A stretch of 64,000 nucleotides of DNA from assembly GCF_000426645.1 (NCBI RefSeq), contig NZ_AUFT01000008.1:390696-454695 (forward strand), read 5' to 3'. Under the pieces are notes generated by a model that was not told the origin of the DNA, did not search any database, and saw nothing but the letters and a program-made list of their open reading frames with translations. The position numbers and the translations under genes are program-made. Positions 45,622 to 54,318 of this stretch are shown here, one piece after another; position 1 is the first letter of the stretch, and every line of letters begins with the position of its first letter. The DNA is from Nakamurella lactea DSM 19367 (GTDB taxonomy: Bacteria; Actinomycetota; Actinomycetes; Mycobacteriales; Nakamurellaceae).

Positions 45622-46389
45622 TCAGGCGTCGCGCTGGTACAGCGAGAGCAGCGCCAGCAGCCAGATCACCAGCGCGGTCACCAGGAAGATCACCAGACCC
45701 TGCTGGGCGCTCGGCCCTTCGGCGATGAACGCGGTCCGGCCGAACATCCCGCCGTGTCCGCCGGCCGCCACGAAGTTGAACCCGGCGTTGAACGGCAGGT
45801 ACGGGGTCATGTCGCGCAGACCGGAGATCAACATCAACAAGGTCTCCACCAGCAACGGCCACAGCAACAATGCGGTGATAGCGCCGGCCGACTGCCGGAC
45901 CAGGGTGCCGACGCCGATGGCCAGCACCGCGCCGATCGCGTACAGCGCCGAGTAGCCGAGCACCATGCGGTAGTCCGCGGCGGAGCTCAGCTGCAGCGGC
46001 ACGTCCGGATCCGTGGCCAGCGCCTTCACCAGGAAGAACCCTCCGAGGCTGGCGACCGCGCCGGTCACCGCGCCGATGAAGGCCATCAGCACCGTCTTCG
46101 CGGCCAGCACCAGCGCTCGCTGCGGCACCGCCAGGAAGCTGTTGCGGATGGTGCCGAACCGGTACTCGGTGGTGATGGTCAACGCGGCCATCACCATGAA
46201 GGTCATCATGCCCATCGGACTGCCGGTCTGTGAAACGAAAACCGTTGCCTCCCGGCCATTGTCCACCAGTGCTACGGCCAGACCCAGGCCCCAGACCGCG
46301 AGCAGGATGACGCCAAGGCACCAGTACGGCGACTTCGTCGAGAACAGCTTGATCCGTTCGACCGCGAGTGCTGCCACCATCGTCGTCAC
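45622..46389 (-). CDS. ABC-2 type transporter permease
   Basis: 255-residue inner-membrane protein with six hydrophobic helices, including YWCLGVILLAVWGLGLAVAL, MGMMTFMVMAALTITTEYRF, AVTGAVASLGGFFLV and LVIFLVTALVIWLLALL. RFGTIRNSFLAVPQRALVLAAK between helices two and three is the typical ABC-2 coupling region. It starts at GTG 46389, overlapping the ATPase stop by 4 bp, or at an in-frame ATG three codons later. With the ATPase it forms an exporter of unknown substrate, of the type linked to lantibiotic or drug self-protection. Confidence 0.9.
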   Translation of the reverse strand: MTTMVAALAVERIKLFSTKSPYWCLGVILLAVWGLGLAVALVDNGREATVFVSQTGSPMGMMTFMVMAALTITTEYRFGTIRNSFLAVPQRALVLAAKTVLMAFIGAVTGAVASLGGFFLVKALATDPDVPLQLSSAADYRMVLGYSALYAIGAVLAIGVGTLVRQSAGAITALLLWPLLVETLLMLISGLRDMTPYLPFNAGFNFVAAGGHGGMFGRTAFIAEGPSAQQGLVIFLVTALVIWLLALLSLYQRDA

Positions 46390-47510
46390 CGCCCTTGCGG
46401 GGTCGAAGGGGGACCGAAGGGAGGTTGCGACCCGAGTGGGTTGCCGAACTGTTGCTGTCCGCCCGGCCCTGGCGTGTACTGCGGGGCTGACGGGCCCCGT
46501 CCGCCGGGCGCATCGTGCGCGACGTACTCCACCGAGGAATTGGTGAGCTGGATGAACGCCTCCTCCAGTGAACCGGTCTGCGGGCTCAGCTCGTGCAGTG
46601 GGATGCCCTTGGCCGCAGCCAGTTCGCCGATCTGTTCGATCGGCAGGCCGATCACCGTCAGCCCATCGGCCACCTCGTTGACCCGAACCGCGCCGCCGGG
46701 AACCGCACCGCCGGGAACCGCGCCGCCGGGAACCGCGCCGCCGGGAACTCCGCCCCCGGGTGCTCCGCCGCCCGCGCCCTGGGCGCGGATCAACTCGTCC
46801 AGCGCCGCGCGCAGCGCCGGCAGTTGCGGGCTACGCACCCTGACGCTGGATTCGGTGGAGTGCGAGATGAAGTCGGCGGTGGAGGCGTCGGAGATCAGTT
46901 GGCCGCGGCCGATCACCACCAGATGATCGGCGGTCAGCGCCATCTCGCTCAACAGGTGCGACGAGACGAAGACCGTCCGGCCCTGCTCCGCCAGTCCCTT
47001 CATGAAGGTCCGGATCCAATGGATGCCCTCCGGATCGAGGCCGTTCACCGGTTCGTCGAACAGCAGCACCTCCGGATCGCCGAGCAGCGCGCCGGCGATG
47101 CCGAGCCGCTGCTTCATCCCGAGGGAGAACTTGCCGGCCGCCTTCCCGGCGACGCTGGTCAGCCCGACGGTGTCCAGCACCTCGTCCACCCGCTTGACGC
47201 CGAGACCGTTGGCCCTGGCCATCCAGCGCAGGTGGGCCCGCGCCGTCCGGTTCGGGTGCACCCAGTTCGCGTCCAGGAGCGACCCCACCTTGCGCAGCGG
47301 GTGCTTGAGATCGAGGTACCGCTGCCCGTCGATCAACGCCTGGCCACGGTCAGGGCTGTCCAGCCCGAGCACCATCCGCATGGTGGTCGACTTGCCGGAA
47401 CCGTTGGGCCCGAGAAATCCGGTCACCTGGCCCGGCCGTACCAGGAAGGACAGCTGGTTGACGGCCACCGTGCGGCCGTAGGTCTTGGTGAGCCCCGACG
47501 CCTCGATCAT
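46386..47510 (-). CDS. ABC transporter ATPase with a VPGGA repeat insertion
   Basis: 374-residue exporter ATPase: Walker A GPNGSGKST (34-42), signature FSLGMKQRLGIAGALL, Walker B VLLFDEPVNGLDPEG, switch His in VFVSSHLLSEM. After the core a linker carries the tandem GGGVPGGAVPGGAVPGGAV, encoded by 15-bp repeats at 46691-46770. A DUF4162-like tail and a Pro/Gln-rich end (YTPGPGGQQQFGNP) follow. ATG 47510 is chosen because it starts right at IEASGLTKTYG. It is coupled to the permease by a 4-bp overlap. Confidence 0.93.
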   Translation of the reverse strand: MIEASGLTKTYGRTVAVNQLSFLVRPGQVTGFLGPNGSGKSTTMRMVLGLDSPDRGQALIDGQRYLDLKHPLRKVGSLLDANWVHPNRTARAHLRWMARANGLGVKRVDEVLDTVGLTSVAGKAAGKFSLGMKQRLGIAGALLGDPEVLLFDEPVNGLDPEGIHWIRTFMKGLAEQGRTVFVSSHLLSEMALTADHLVVIGRGQLISDASTADFISHSTESSVRVRSPQLPALRAALDELIRAQGAGGGAPGGGVPGGAVPGGAVPGGAVPGGAVRVNEVADGLTVIGLPIEQIGELAAAKGIPLHELSPQTGSLEEAFIQLTNSSVEYVAHDAPGGRGPSAPQYTPGPGGQQQFGNPLGSQPPFGPPSTPQGR

Positions 47511-47839
47511 CGGACCCCGCCCCTGCGCGCTTCCGTTGTCGCGTTCACGTGTCCCCTTCCGGCGCAGCACCTGCCGCGCGCGTCCAATGCTGCCTTACCT
47601 GTGCGGTCCGGACCGAACTTTCCGGTAATGCCCGGTCGGTCGGAACGGTGTCAACCCTGAAATGTCACCCGGCCGGCCACCCCGGCGACCCCGGGCGGAA
47701 ACACCGAACCCAACCCCTGCGATCGGCTCGACATGGCACGATGCATCTTCGGGGCCGCGAATCGCGCCCGCGCCGGGCCGACCCAGGGCCGGCACCGATG
47801 ACCCGCGCGGGTGCACAGACACATCGAAGACAGAGGGGA
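47511..47839. other. Divergent promoter region of the ABC exporter and Hsp70 operons
   Basis: A 329-bp spacer. On the minus strand TTGACA at 47653-47648 could be a -35 element, but no convincing -10 follows. GAGGGGA precedes the hsp70 ATG. I saw no palindrome or HrcA/HspR-like repeat that would show heat control. Confidence 0.4.
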
Positions 47840-49885
47840 ATGTCCGACAGGATGCGACTGCTGTCCATCGACTTCGGCACGTCGAACACCGTGGTGGCGC
47901 TGGCTGTCGACGGCCAGGCGGCCCGGACCGTGACCTTCGACGCATCGCCGCTGCTGCCCTCCGCCGTCTATCTGGCGGCCGACGGCAGTGTCACGGTCGG
48001 CCGGGAGGCGCAGCGGCAGGCCAGGCTGGACCCGACCCGCTACGAGCCGAACCCGAAGCGCCGGATCGACGACGGCGAGGTGCTGCTCGGCGACCGGGTG
48101 GTCGGCGTGGTCGAGCTGATCGCCGCCGTCCTGCGTTCGGTGGCCACCGAGGTGCGGCGTCAGCTGGGCGGCGCCGCCGCCGACGAGGTACGGCTGACCC
48201 ACCCCGCCCAGTGGGGTGCCACCCGGCAGAACACCCTGCTGTCCGCCGCCCGGGCCGCCGGGCTGGGTACCAACCTGGTGCTCATCCCGGAGCCGGTGGC
48301 CGCGGCCGCGCAGTACACCCAGCTGCCCGGTCGCACCCTGCCGCCGGGCGGCACCGTGGCCATCTACGACCTGGGCGGCGGCACCTTCGACATCGCGGTG
48401 GTCGGCCGCACCCGCAGCGACTTCCACGTGCTGGCCGAGGCCGGCCTGGGCGATCTCGGCGGCCTCGATTTCGACCAGGCGGTGCTGGACCACGTCGGCC
48501 GGACCGCCAGCTCCACCGACCCGGCCCGCTGGCAGCAGGTCCTGCGGCCGGCCGACTCGGCGTCCCGGCGGGCCGCCCGCGCTCTGGCCGAGGACGTCAG
48601 GGCCTCCAAGGAGACGCTGTCCCGTTACCCGCAGACCGAGGTGGCGCTGCCGGACCCGTTCAGCGATGTGCACCTGACCCGGCCCGAGTTCGAGGGCCTG
48701 ATCCGGCCGAATCTGGTCCGCTCCATCGAGGTGTTGCAGACCACCCTGCGCAACGCCGGCGTCGGGCCTGATCGGCTCACCGGCATCTTCCTGGTCGGCG
48801 GTTCGAGCCGGATCCCGTTGGTGGCCAAGCTGATCACCGAGCAACTCGGCGTCACCCCTGTCGCCCTCGACCAGCCGGAGACCGCGGTCGCCCTCGGCGC
48901 GCTGCTGGTTCCGGTGCACCGGGAGGGGAACCGGACGGTGGCGTTCGGCGACACCCCCGGTGGGCAGAACCCGGTTAGTGCCGGGCAGCCGGCCGCCGGC
49001 GGGCCACCGGTCGGCCCGCGTTCGGGGCCGATGACGGGCGTCCCGTCCGGTGGCGGGCAGCGTCCGGTGGCCGGGCCCCCGCCGGGCACCGGGCCGCACT
49101 CCGTGCCGCTGACGGGAGCCGGGCCGGGTGCCGGCAGTTCGAGCGGACCGGCCGGTCGCTCCAGGAGCTGGGTATGGATCGCGGCGAGCGTGGTCGGGCT
49201 GCTGGTCGCCGCCACCCTGGTGCTGGTGATCGTCAAGCCGTTCTCCACCGGAAATGCCGACCAGCCCACCGATCCGCCGACCACCGGGGTGACCAGTTCC
49301 GGCACCGTCACCACCGGATCGACCGACCCGAGCAACCCGGTGTCGAGCGGCCCGTCGCCGACCGGTGACCCGAACGCGACCGGAGTCGGCCCGCAGCAGG
49401 CGCTCACCCAAGGCGAGCTGGACTTCCTCGGGCCGGCCGCGAACAAGTTGATCAACTGCGGCGACAACACCGACTCCATCAACCGGCAGGTGCCGGAGAG
49501 CTATCGGGGCACCAGGGTGCTGCGCTGCGACATCCCCGAGTCGGACGACAGCGGTCTCTACGGCCGGACCCTGCTGTACGTGTTCACCAAGGACGACGCG
49601 GCGGCCGCCACTGCGATGCAGGCGCAGATCACCAAGGACCGGGTGGCGGACCAGGACTACTCGGTGCAGGACAAGGGCGGTGACGTCAAGACCGGGCAGG
49701 GCACCCTGCGGGTGGTGGTCTCGGATCACCTGGCGGAACTGGGGAGCGCCTCGGACGGGGACGGCGTGCCGACGGTCAGCTGGTCCGTTGACGGCAAGCC
49801 GTATGTCGGGGTGATGGCCGGCGTGAAGTCGTCCTCGGCCAGTGACCTGCTCGACTACTTCACCATCAACTTCCAACCCCGGTAG
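47840..49885 (+). CDS. Membrane-anchored Hsp70-like protein without a substrate-binding domain
   Basis: 681 residues. The first about 360 are an actin-like ATPase domain: phosphate-1 LLSIDFGTSNTVVALAV (7-23), IPEPVAAAAQY (149-159), phosphate-2 AIYDLGGGTFDIAVV (174-188) and adenosine motif GIFLVGGSSRIPLV (315-328). The beta-sandwich substrate domain and lid of DnaK are absent. Instead a Gly/Pro linker leads to one membrane helix (444-468), a Thr/Ser-rich segment and a roughly 150-residue outer domain with two cysteines (540, 563) that may form a disulfide. The next genes encode dynamins and a GrpE-like protein, so it may couple cytosolic ATP use to the outer face. Confidence 0.88.
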   Translation: MSDRMRLLSIDFGTSNTVVALAVDGQAARTVTFDASPLLPSAVYLAADGSVTVGREAQRQARLDPTRYEPNPKRRIDDGEVLLGDRVVGVVELIAAVLRSVATEVRRQLGGAAADEVRLTHPAQWGATRQNTLLSAARAAGLGTNLVLIPEPVAAAAQYTQLPGRTLPPGGTVAIYDLGGGTFDIAVVGRTRSDFHVLAEAGLGDLGGLDFDQAVLDHVGRTASSTDPARWQQVLRPADSASRRAARALAEDVRASKETLSRYPQTEVALPDPFSDVHLTRPEFEGLIRPNLVRSIEVLQTTLRNAGVGPDRLTGIFLVGGSSRIPLVAKLITEQLGVTPVALDQPETAVALGALLVPVHREGNRTVAFGDTPGGQNPVSAGQPAAGGPPVGPRSGPMTGVPSGGGQRPVAGPPPGTGPHSVPLTGAGPGAGSSSGPAGRSRSWVWIAASVVGLLVAATLVLVIVKPFSTGNADQPTDPPTTGVTSSGTVTTGSTDPSNPVSSGPSPTGDPNATGVGPQQALTQGELDFLGPAANKLINCGDNTDSINRQVPESYRGTRVLRCDIPESDDSGLYGRTLLYVFTKDDAAAATAMQAQITKDRVADQDYSVQDKGGDVKTGQGTLRVVVSDHLAELGSASDGDGVPTVSWSVDGKPYVGVMAGVKSSSASDLLDYFTINFQPR

Positions 49886-49894
49886 CGCGCTGAC

Positions 49895-51475
49895 ATGCAA
49901 GGGCCATTGTCGCTGTCGGTCGGCGGACTGTGCACCGCGCTGCTCCCCCAGGTGTCGCCGCGCACCGCTGGCGGCCTGCGAGAGGTGTTGCGGCGGTTGG
50001 ACACCCCATTGCAGTTGGCGGTCGCCGGGCGGATCAAGGCCGGGAAGTCGACGCTGGTCAACGCGTTGATCGGGCGCCGGGTGGCACCGACCGACGTCGG
50101 CGAGTGCACCCGGTTGGTGACCAGGTTCCAGTACGGCACCGTCGACCGGATCGAGGTGGTGATGCGGGACGGCGGGCGCAACACCATCCCCTTCGCCGCC
50201 GACGGCGGCATCCCGGCAGACCTCGGTATCCCGTTGGAGCAGGTCTCGCACCTGGAGGCCTACCTGACCAGCGCGCTGCTGTCCGACGTCACGGTGATCG
50301 ATACCCCCGGCCTCGGGTCGATGGACTCAGCGTCGGTGTCCCGCACCGAGGCGTTGCTGGGGGCCGCCCGGAGCGAGGACACCCCCGACCCGGAAGCGGA
50401 TCCGGACACCGGACCCGGTGACCTGGACCAGGTTTCGGAGTTCGCGGTGGCCGGCGCCGAGGCGGTCGTCTACGTGTTCACCCAGTCGATCCGGGCCGAC
50501 GACACCAAGGTGCTCGCCGCGTTCACCGCCGCAACGGCTTCCCGGGATGCCGGACCGGTGAATGCACTCGCAGTGCTGAACAAGGCCGACACCGTGCAGC
50601 CGGACAGCGTCGACGGCTCCGGCGGCGACATCTGGCATGCCGCAGAGCTGCTCGCCGCCTCGCAGGCCGCGGTGCTGCGGCCACGGGTGGCCGACGTGCT
50701 GCCGATGAACGGGTTGCTGGCCGAGACCGCGGAGACCGGCGCGTTCACCGCCGCCGACGCCGAGGCGCTACGGGCGCTGGCCGGCGTTGACCCGGCGCTC
50801 TTCGGCGCCATGATGATGGCCGCCGATCTGTTCACCTCGCTGGAGGCGCCGGTCGATTCACCCGCCAGGGTCAGGCTTTTGCAACTGCTGGACCTGTACG
50901 GCATCAACGCGGCGGTGCAGATCCTGCGCGCCGAACCCGCGGTGTCGGCCGGCGAACTGCGCCGCCGGCTGCTGGCCAGCTCCGGGCTCGGTGAGTTCCG
51001 CCGCCGGCTGGGTGAGGTGTTCCGGCTGCGGGCGGACGGGATCAAGGCGTCGGCGGCGCTGGCCTCGTTGGGGGCGTTGGCGGCCGCCACCGGCGATCCG
51101 CATGAGCGGCAACGGATCCACGACGGCATCGAGATGTTGCTGCAGCGGCCGGAGGCGCACCAGCTGCGGCTGCTGGAGGCGCTGACCCTGGTGTCCGGCG
51201 GAGCGGTGGCGATGGATCCGGAGCTGACCGCGGAGATCCTGCGGCTCGGCGGATCCACCCGGCCGGACGAGCAGCTCGGGCTGCCCGGCCGCGCCGCCGC
51301 AGAGCTGCAGGCGGCGGCGCTGGAACGGGCCGGCTGGTGGCGCTCGTTCGCCTCGTTCGGCGCCACCCCGGGGCAGAGCCGGGTGGCACACGTGGTGCAC
51401 CGCGCCTACTTCCTGCTCTGGCAGGAACTGAAGGGACAGGTCCCACCCGGCCCGCCCGGCTTGGCCTCGCGATGA
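49895..51475 (+). CDS. Dynamin-like GTPase, first of a pair
   Basis: 526 residues. GTPase motifs: G1 GRIKAGKST (45-53), G3 DTPG (136-139), G4 NKAD (229-232). The rest is helical, Ala/Leu-rich, with no obvious membrane hairpin. Bacterial dynamin-like proteins such as IniA and IniC of mycobacteria remodel membranes and often come as pairs; this would be the soluble partner of the second GTPase. The ATG at 49895 is 9 bp past hsp70. The stop overlaps the GrpE-like gene by 4 bp, so hsp70, GTPase and GrpE-like protein are tightly coupled. Confidence 0.87.
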   Translation: MQGPLSLSVGGLCTALLPQVSPRTAGGLREVLRRLDTPLQLAVAGRIKAGKSTLVNALIGRRVAPTDVGECTRLVTRFQYGTVDRIEVVMRDGGRNTIPFAADGGIPADLGIPLEQVSHLEAYLTSALLSDVTVIDTPGLGSMDSASVSRTEALLGAARSEDTPDPEADPDTGPGDLDQVSEFAVAGAEAVVYVFTQSIRADDTKVLAAFTAATASRDAGPVNALAVLNKADTVQPDSVDGSGGDIWHAAELLAASQAAVLRPRVADVLPMNGLLAETAETGAFTAADAEALRALAGVDPALFGAMMMAADLFTSLEAPVDSPARVRLLQLLDLYGINAAVQILRAEPAVSAGELRRRLLASSGLGEFRRRLGEVFRLRADGIKASAALASLGALAAATGDPHERQRIHDGIEMLLQRPEAHQLRLLEALTLVSGGAVAMDPELTAEILRLGGSTRPDEQLGLPGRAAAELQAAALERAGWWRSFASFGATPGQSRVAHVVHRAYFLLWQELKGQVPPGPPGLASR

Positions 51476-51813
51476 AGTGGCGGCGACAGAATGAGCCCAA
51501 CCCGGCCAACCCGGCCAACTCGGCCGCCGCGGACGAACGCCGGCAGCTGATCGAGCTGCTGATCTACGCCTGGGACCGGGCCCGCAGCCCCGGGGTCTGG
51601 GAGCGACTGGCCGCCGGGCTGGCCGAGGTCGGCGTGCAGGTGTTGCGGCCCGACGGCGAGCCGTTCGACCCCAATGCCCACGAGGTCGGCGGCACCGAGC
51701 CCACCGATGACGTTTCGAAGATCGACACCGTGGCCGAGACCGAGGTCGCCGGGTTCGCCGATCGCGGCGTGCTGATCCGGGAACCGGTAGTGGTCGTCTA
51801 CCGCCGCAAGTGA
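51472..51813 (+). CDS. Minimal GrpE-like protein
   Basis: 113 residues. The C-terminal half resembles the GrpE beta-domain: VQVLRPDGEPFDPNAHEVGG (about 56-75) and then AETEVAGFADRGVLIREPVVVV (about 90-111), matching the FDPNxHE and RVLRPAxVxV landmarks of nucleotide exchange factors. The long paired coiled coil of true GrpE is reduced to one helix (ERRQLIELLIYAWDRA). It probably promotes ADP release on the neighbouring Hsp70, or is a decayed relative. Its start overlaps the first dynamin gene by 4 bp. Confidence 0.72.
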   Translation: MKWRRQNEPNPANPANSAAADERRQLIELLIYAWDRARSPGVWERLAAGLAEVGVQVLRPDGEPFDPNAHEVGGTEPTDDVSKIDTVAETEVAGFADRGVLIREPVVVVYRRK

Positions 51814-51865
51814 CGCGGGTCCCGGTACCGTCGAGAAATACTGTCCAGTCGCGAGGGGATGACGG

Positions 51866-54178
51866 ATGACCACACCGGTGGCGCGCGCCCAGGTTGCGCT
51901 GCCCCAGGCCATCCGGCAGTGGCGCGAGCAAGCGGTCGGCTGGGTGCGCAGCACCGACGCCGACACCGCGGCCCGGCTGGCCGCCCGTAAGACCACCCGC
52001 GCAGTGCCGCGGGTGGTGGTGGTCGGCGAGACCAACAGGGGCAAGTCGTCGCTGGTCAACGCGCTGCTCGGGACTCCAGGGTTGTCGCCGGTTGATGCCG
52101 GCCTGGCCACCTGCACCTACCTTCAGTTCTCCCACGGCACGTCACCGACCGCGGTCGCGCACTTCGGCGGCGGGATGGCCGACATCACCTTCCCGGCCCG
52201 TGAGCTGTCGGCCTGGGCGACGATGGATTCCGAACCCGACCACGACCTGCCGCCGCCGCGCTGGATCGAGGTGACGGTCCCGGCGCCGCTGCTGCAGACC
52301 GTCACCCTGGTGGACACCCCCGGCGTCGGCGGCCTGGTCGCCGGGCACGCCGATCTGGCCGCAGAGGCGGCAGCGGCCGCGACCGCGTTGCTGTTCGTGG
52401 TGGACGCATCGGCCCCCTTCACCCGCGGCGAGCTCGAATTCCTGGAGAAGGTGGCCGACCGGGTCGATGCGGTGCACTTCGCCGTCACCAAGACCGATGT
52501 GTTCCGCGGCTGGCGGGAGATCGTGGCCGCCGACCAGCAGCTGCTGGCCCGGCACGTGCCGCGGTTCACCAATGCGCCGTTCCATCCGGTATCCAGCACC
52601 CTGGCCGCGGCCGCCGACGGGCAGGCCGATCCGCGGATCGCCGAGGTGATCCGCACCCAGTCCAGCATCGCCCCGCTGCGCCGGATCCTGGCCGAGGACG
52701 TCGCGGCCAGGGCATCACTGTTGGCAGACGCCAACCTGATCCGGATGGCGGTGACGGTGCTGACCGGCGAGGTGGTCGGCCTCGACCAGCAGCGCCGGGC
52801 GTTGACCAGCGGCGCCGAGCAGTCCGAGGCGCTCAAGGTTCGCCGCGAGGAGTTGCTGAACCAGCGGCGCAGCGGCGGCGGCCGGTCGTGGCAGGTGATG
52901 CTCCGCGCCGAGATCCAACGGGCCAGGGTCGACCTGGTACACGAGACCGCGCGCGAGGTGCGCGAGGCCTCGCAGATGTTCCGCGGCGCCATCGATGCGG
53001 CCGACGCCGATGCGCTCAAACAGCTACCGTTCCACATCGATGCCTACGCCCAGGCGATGACCGCCCGCGCCCACGGCCGGCTGCTGGAAGCCATGGGGCG
53101 CATCGTGAATGCCGTTCTGGTGGAGCTGTTCACCGCCGAAGAGTTGGCGCAGCTGGCGTCCTCGCTGGCCACCCGGCCGTACGCGCCGCTGGTGACCCGC
53201 GGCCCGGAACGGGCCAAGAGCGCAGACGACACGATCATGTCGCTGGCCGGTGGCGGCATCGGGCTGACCCTTGGCAGCCTGGTCCGGATGGCGTCCGCGG
53301 CGGTACTGCCGGCGGCGATGGGGGTGGTGCTGCTGCCGGCCTCGATCGCGTTGGGCGGGGCCGCTGCCTTCTTCATGGTCCGCTCCCGGCGCCGGATGCA
53401 GGACAAGCAGCACCTCAAGTCGTGGCTGATGGAGGTACTCGGCGAGGCGAAGGCGCAGATCGACCAGAACATCGCCGAGCAGTTCATCGAGGCCGACGAG
53501 CAGCTGACGCTGGCGCTGGACGACGCCCTGACCAAGCAGGTGACGGCCGTCGAGAACGAGATCAAACAGGTCGACGGTGCGCTGAAACTGGACGCCACCG
53601 AGCGGGCCGGCCGGCTGCGCACGCTCGACCAGCGGCGGACCTCCGGATCGGCGCTCATCACCTCCGGCGAGGCGCTGCTCGATCGGATCCGCGGAACCCG
53701 CGCGGCCGGTTCGGTGATCCTGCCCGGGATGACGAAGGCCGGGGTCGCGCGGACCATCGCCCTGCCGCCCGGGTTGCCGGCGCCACCGCCGGGTCCGCCG
53801 CCGGGCCAGCCGCCGCAACCGGCTGGCGGAGCGCCACAACGGGTTCCGTCGTCGGTCGGGGGTGACGTGTCGTCGGAGGTCACTGCACCCCAGTCGATCG
53901 AAACGGCCCCGTCAGCCCCGTCAGCCCCGTCGGCCCCGTCAGCCCCGTTCGATGTGGGGCCGCCGGCGGTCGGCGTGCCGCGGCCGCCGGCTCGCCCTCC
54001 GGTGATCCCGCCCGGAACCGCGCTCGGAGCACTGTTCGGACGGGACAGCGCGCCGGTCGAGTCGGTACCGTCGGAGAACGGGAACGCTGACGACGGGGCC
54101 GACGAGCTGGAACGCACCCGGCCGCGTCCCTCGCGGCAGGTGCCGCCGGTGCCGTTCGGCCGTGGGGATCCGCGGTGA
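51866..54178 (+). CDS. Dynamin-like GTPase with membrane hairpin, second of a pair
   Basis: 770 residues. GTPase motifs: G1 GETNRGKSS (54-62), G3 DTPG (150-153), G4 TKTD (208-211). A helical stalk follows, then a hydrophobic region at about 455-505 (GGGIGLTLGSLV, AAVLPAAMGVVLLPASIALG) likely to insert in the membrane as in IniA. A coiled coil (LTKQVTAVENEIKQVDGAL) comes next, and the last about 130 residues are Pro/Ser-rich with an APSAPSAPSAPSAP tandem (9-bp repeats at about 53905-53949). The ATG at 51866 is 52 bp after the GrpE-like gene. Confidence 0.88.
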   Translation: MTTPVARAQVALPQAIRQWREQAVGWVRSTDADTAARLAARKTTRAVPRVVVVGETNRGKSSLVNALLGTPGLSPVDAGLATCTYLQFSHGTSPTAVAHFGGGMADITFPARELSAWATMDSEPDHDLPPPRWIEVTVPAPLLQTVTLVDTPGVGGLVAGHADLAAEAAAAATALLFVVDASAPFTRGELEFLEKVADRVDAVHFAVTKTDVFRGWREIVAADQQLLARHVPRFTNAPFHPVSSTLAAAADGQADPRIAEVIRTQSSIAPLRRILAEDVAARASLLADANLIRMAVTVLTGEVVGLDQQRRALTSGAEQSEALKVRREELLNQRRSGGGRSWQVMLRAEIQRARVDLVHETAREVREASQMFRGAIDAADADALKQLPFHIDAYAQAMTARAHGRLLEAMGRIVNAVLVELFTAEELAQLASSLATRPYAPLVTRGPERAKSADDTIMSLAGGGIGLTLGSLVRMASAAVLPAAMGVVLLPASIALGGAAAFFMVRSRRRMQDKQHLKSWLMEVLGEAKAQIDQNIAEQFIEADEQLTLALDDALTKQVTAVENEIKQVDGALKLDATERAGRLRTLDQRRTSGSALITSGEALLDRIRGTRAAGSVILPGMTKAGVARTIALPPGLPAPPPGPPPGQPPQPAGGAPQRVPSSVGGDVSSEVTAPQSIETAPSAPSAPSAPSAPFDVGPPAVGVPRPPARPPVIPPGTALGALFGRDSAPVESVPSENGNADDGADELERTRPRPSRQVPPVPFGRGDPR

Positions 54179-54318
54179 CGCCGCCCGCTGCCGGTGGCGG
54201 CCGGTCGTCGTCACCAGCGGAACCGAGCTCCGGACCGCGGCGTCGAACCGGTTGCTGACCGACGGCCAGCGGCTCACCGAGGCCACCCGACCACCCCGGC
54301 CACCGACAGGGGGAATGC

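Noticed and set aside
47651..50251. Minus-strand open frame opposite hsp70 and the first dynamin gene
   Set aside because: Shadow composition and full overlap with genes carrying intact ATPase and GTPase motifs.
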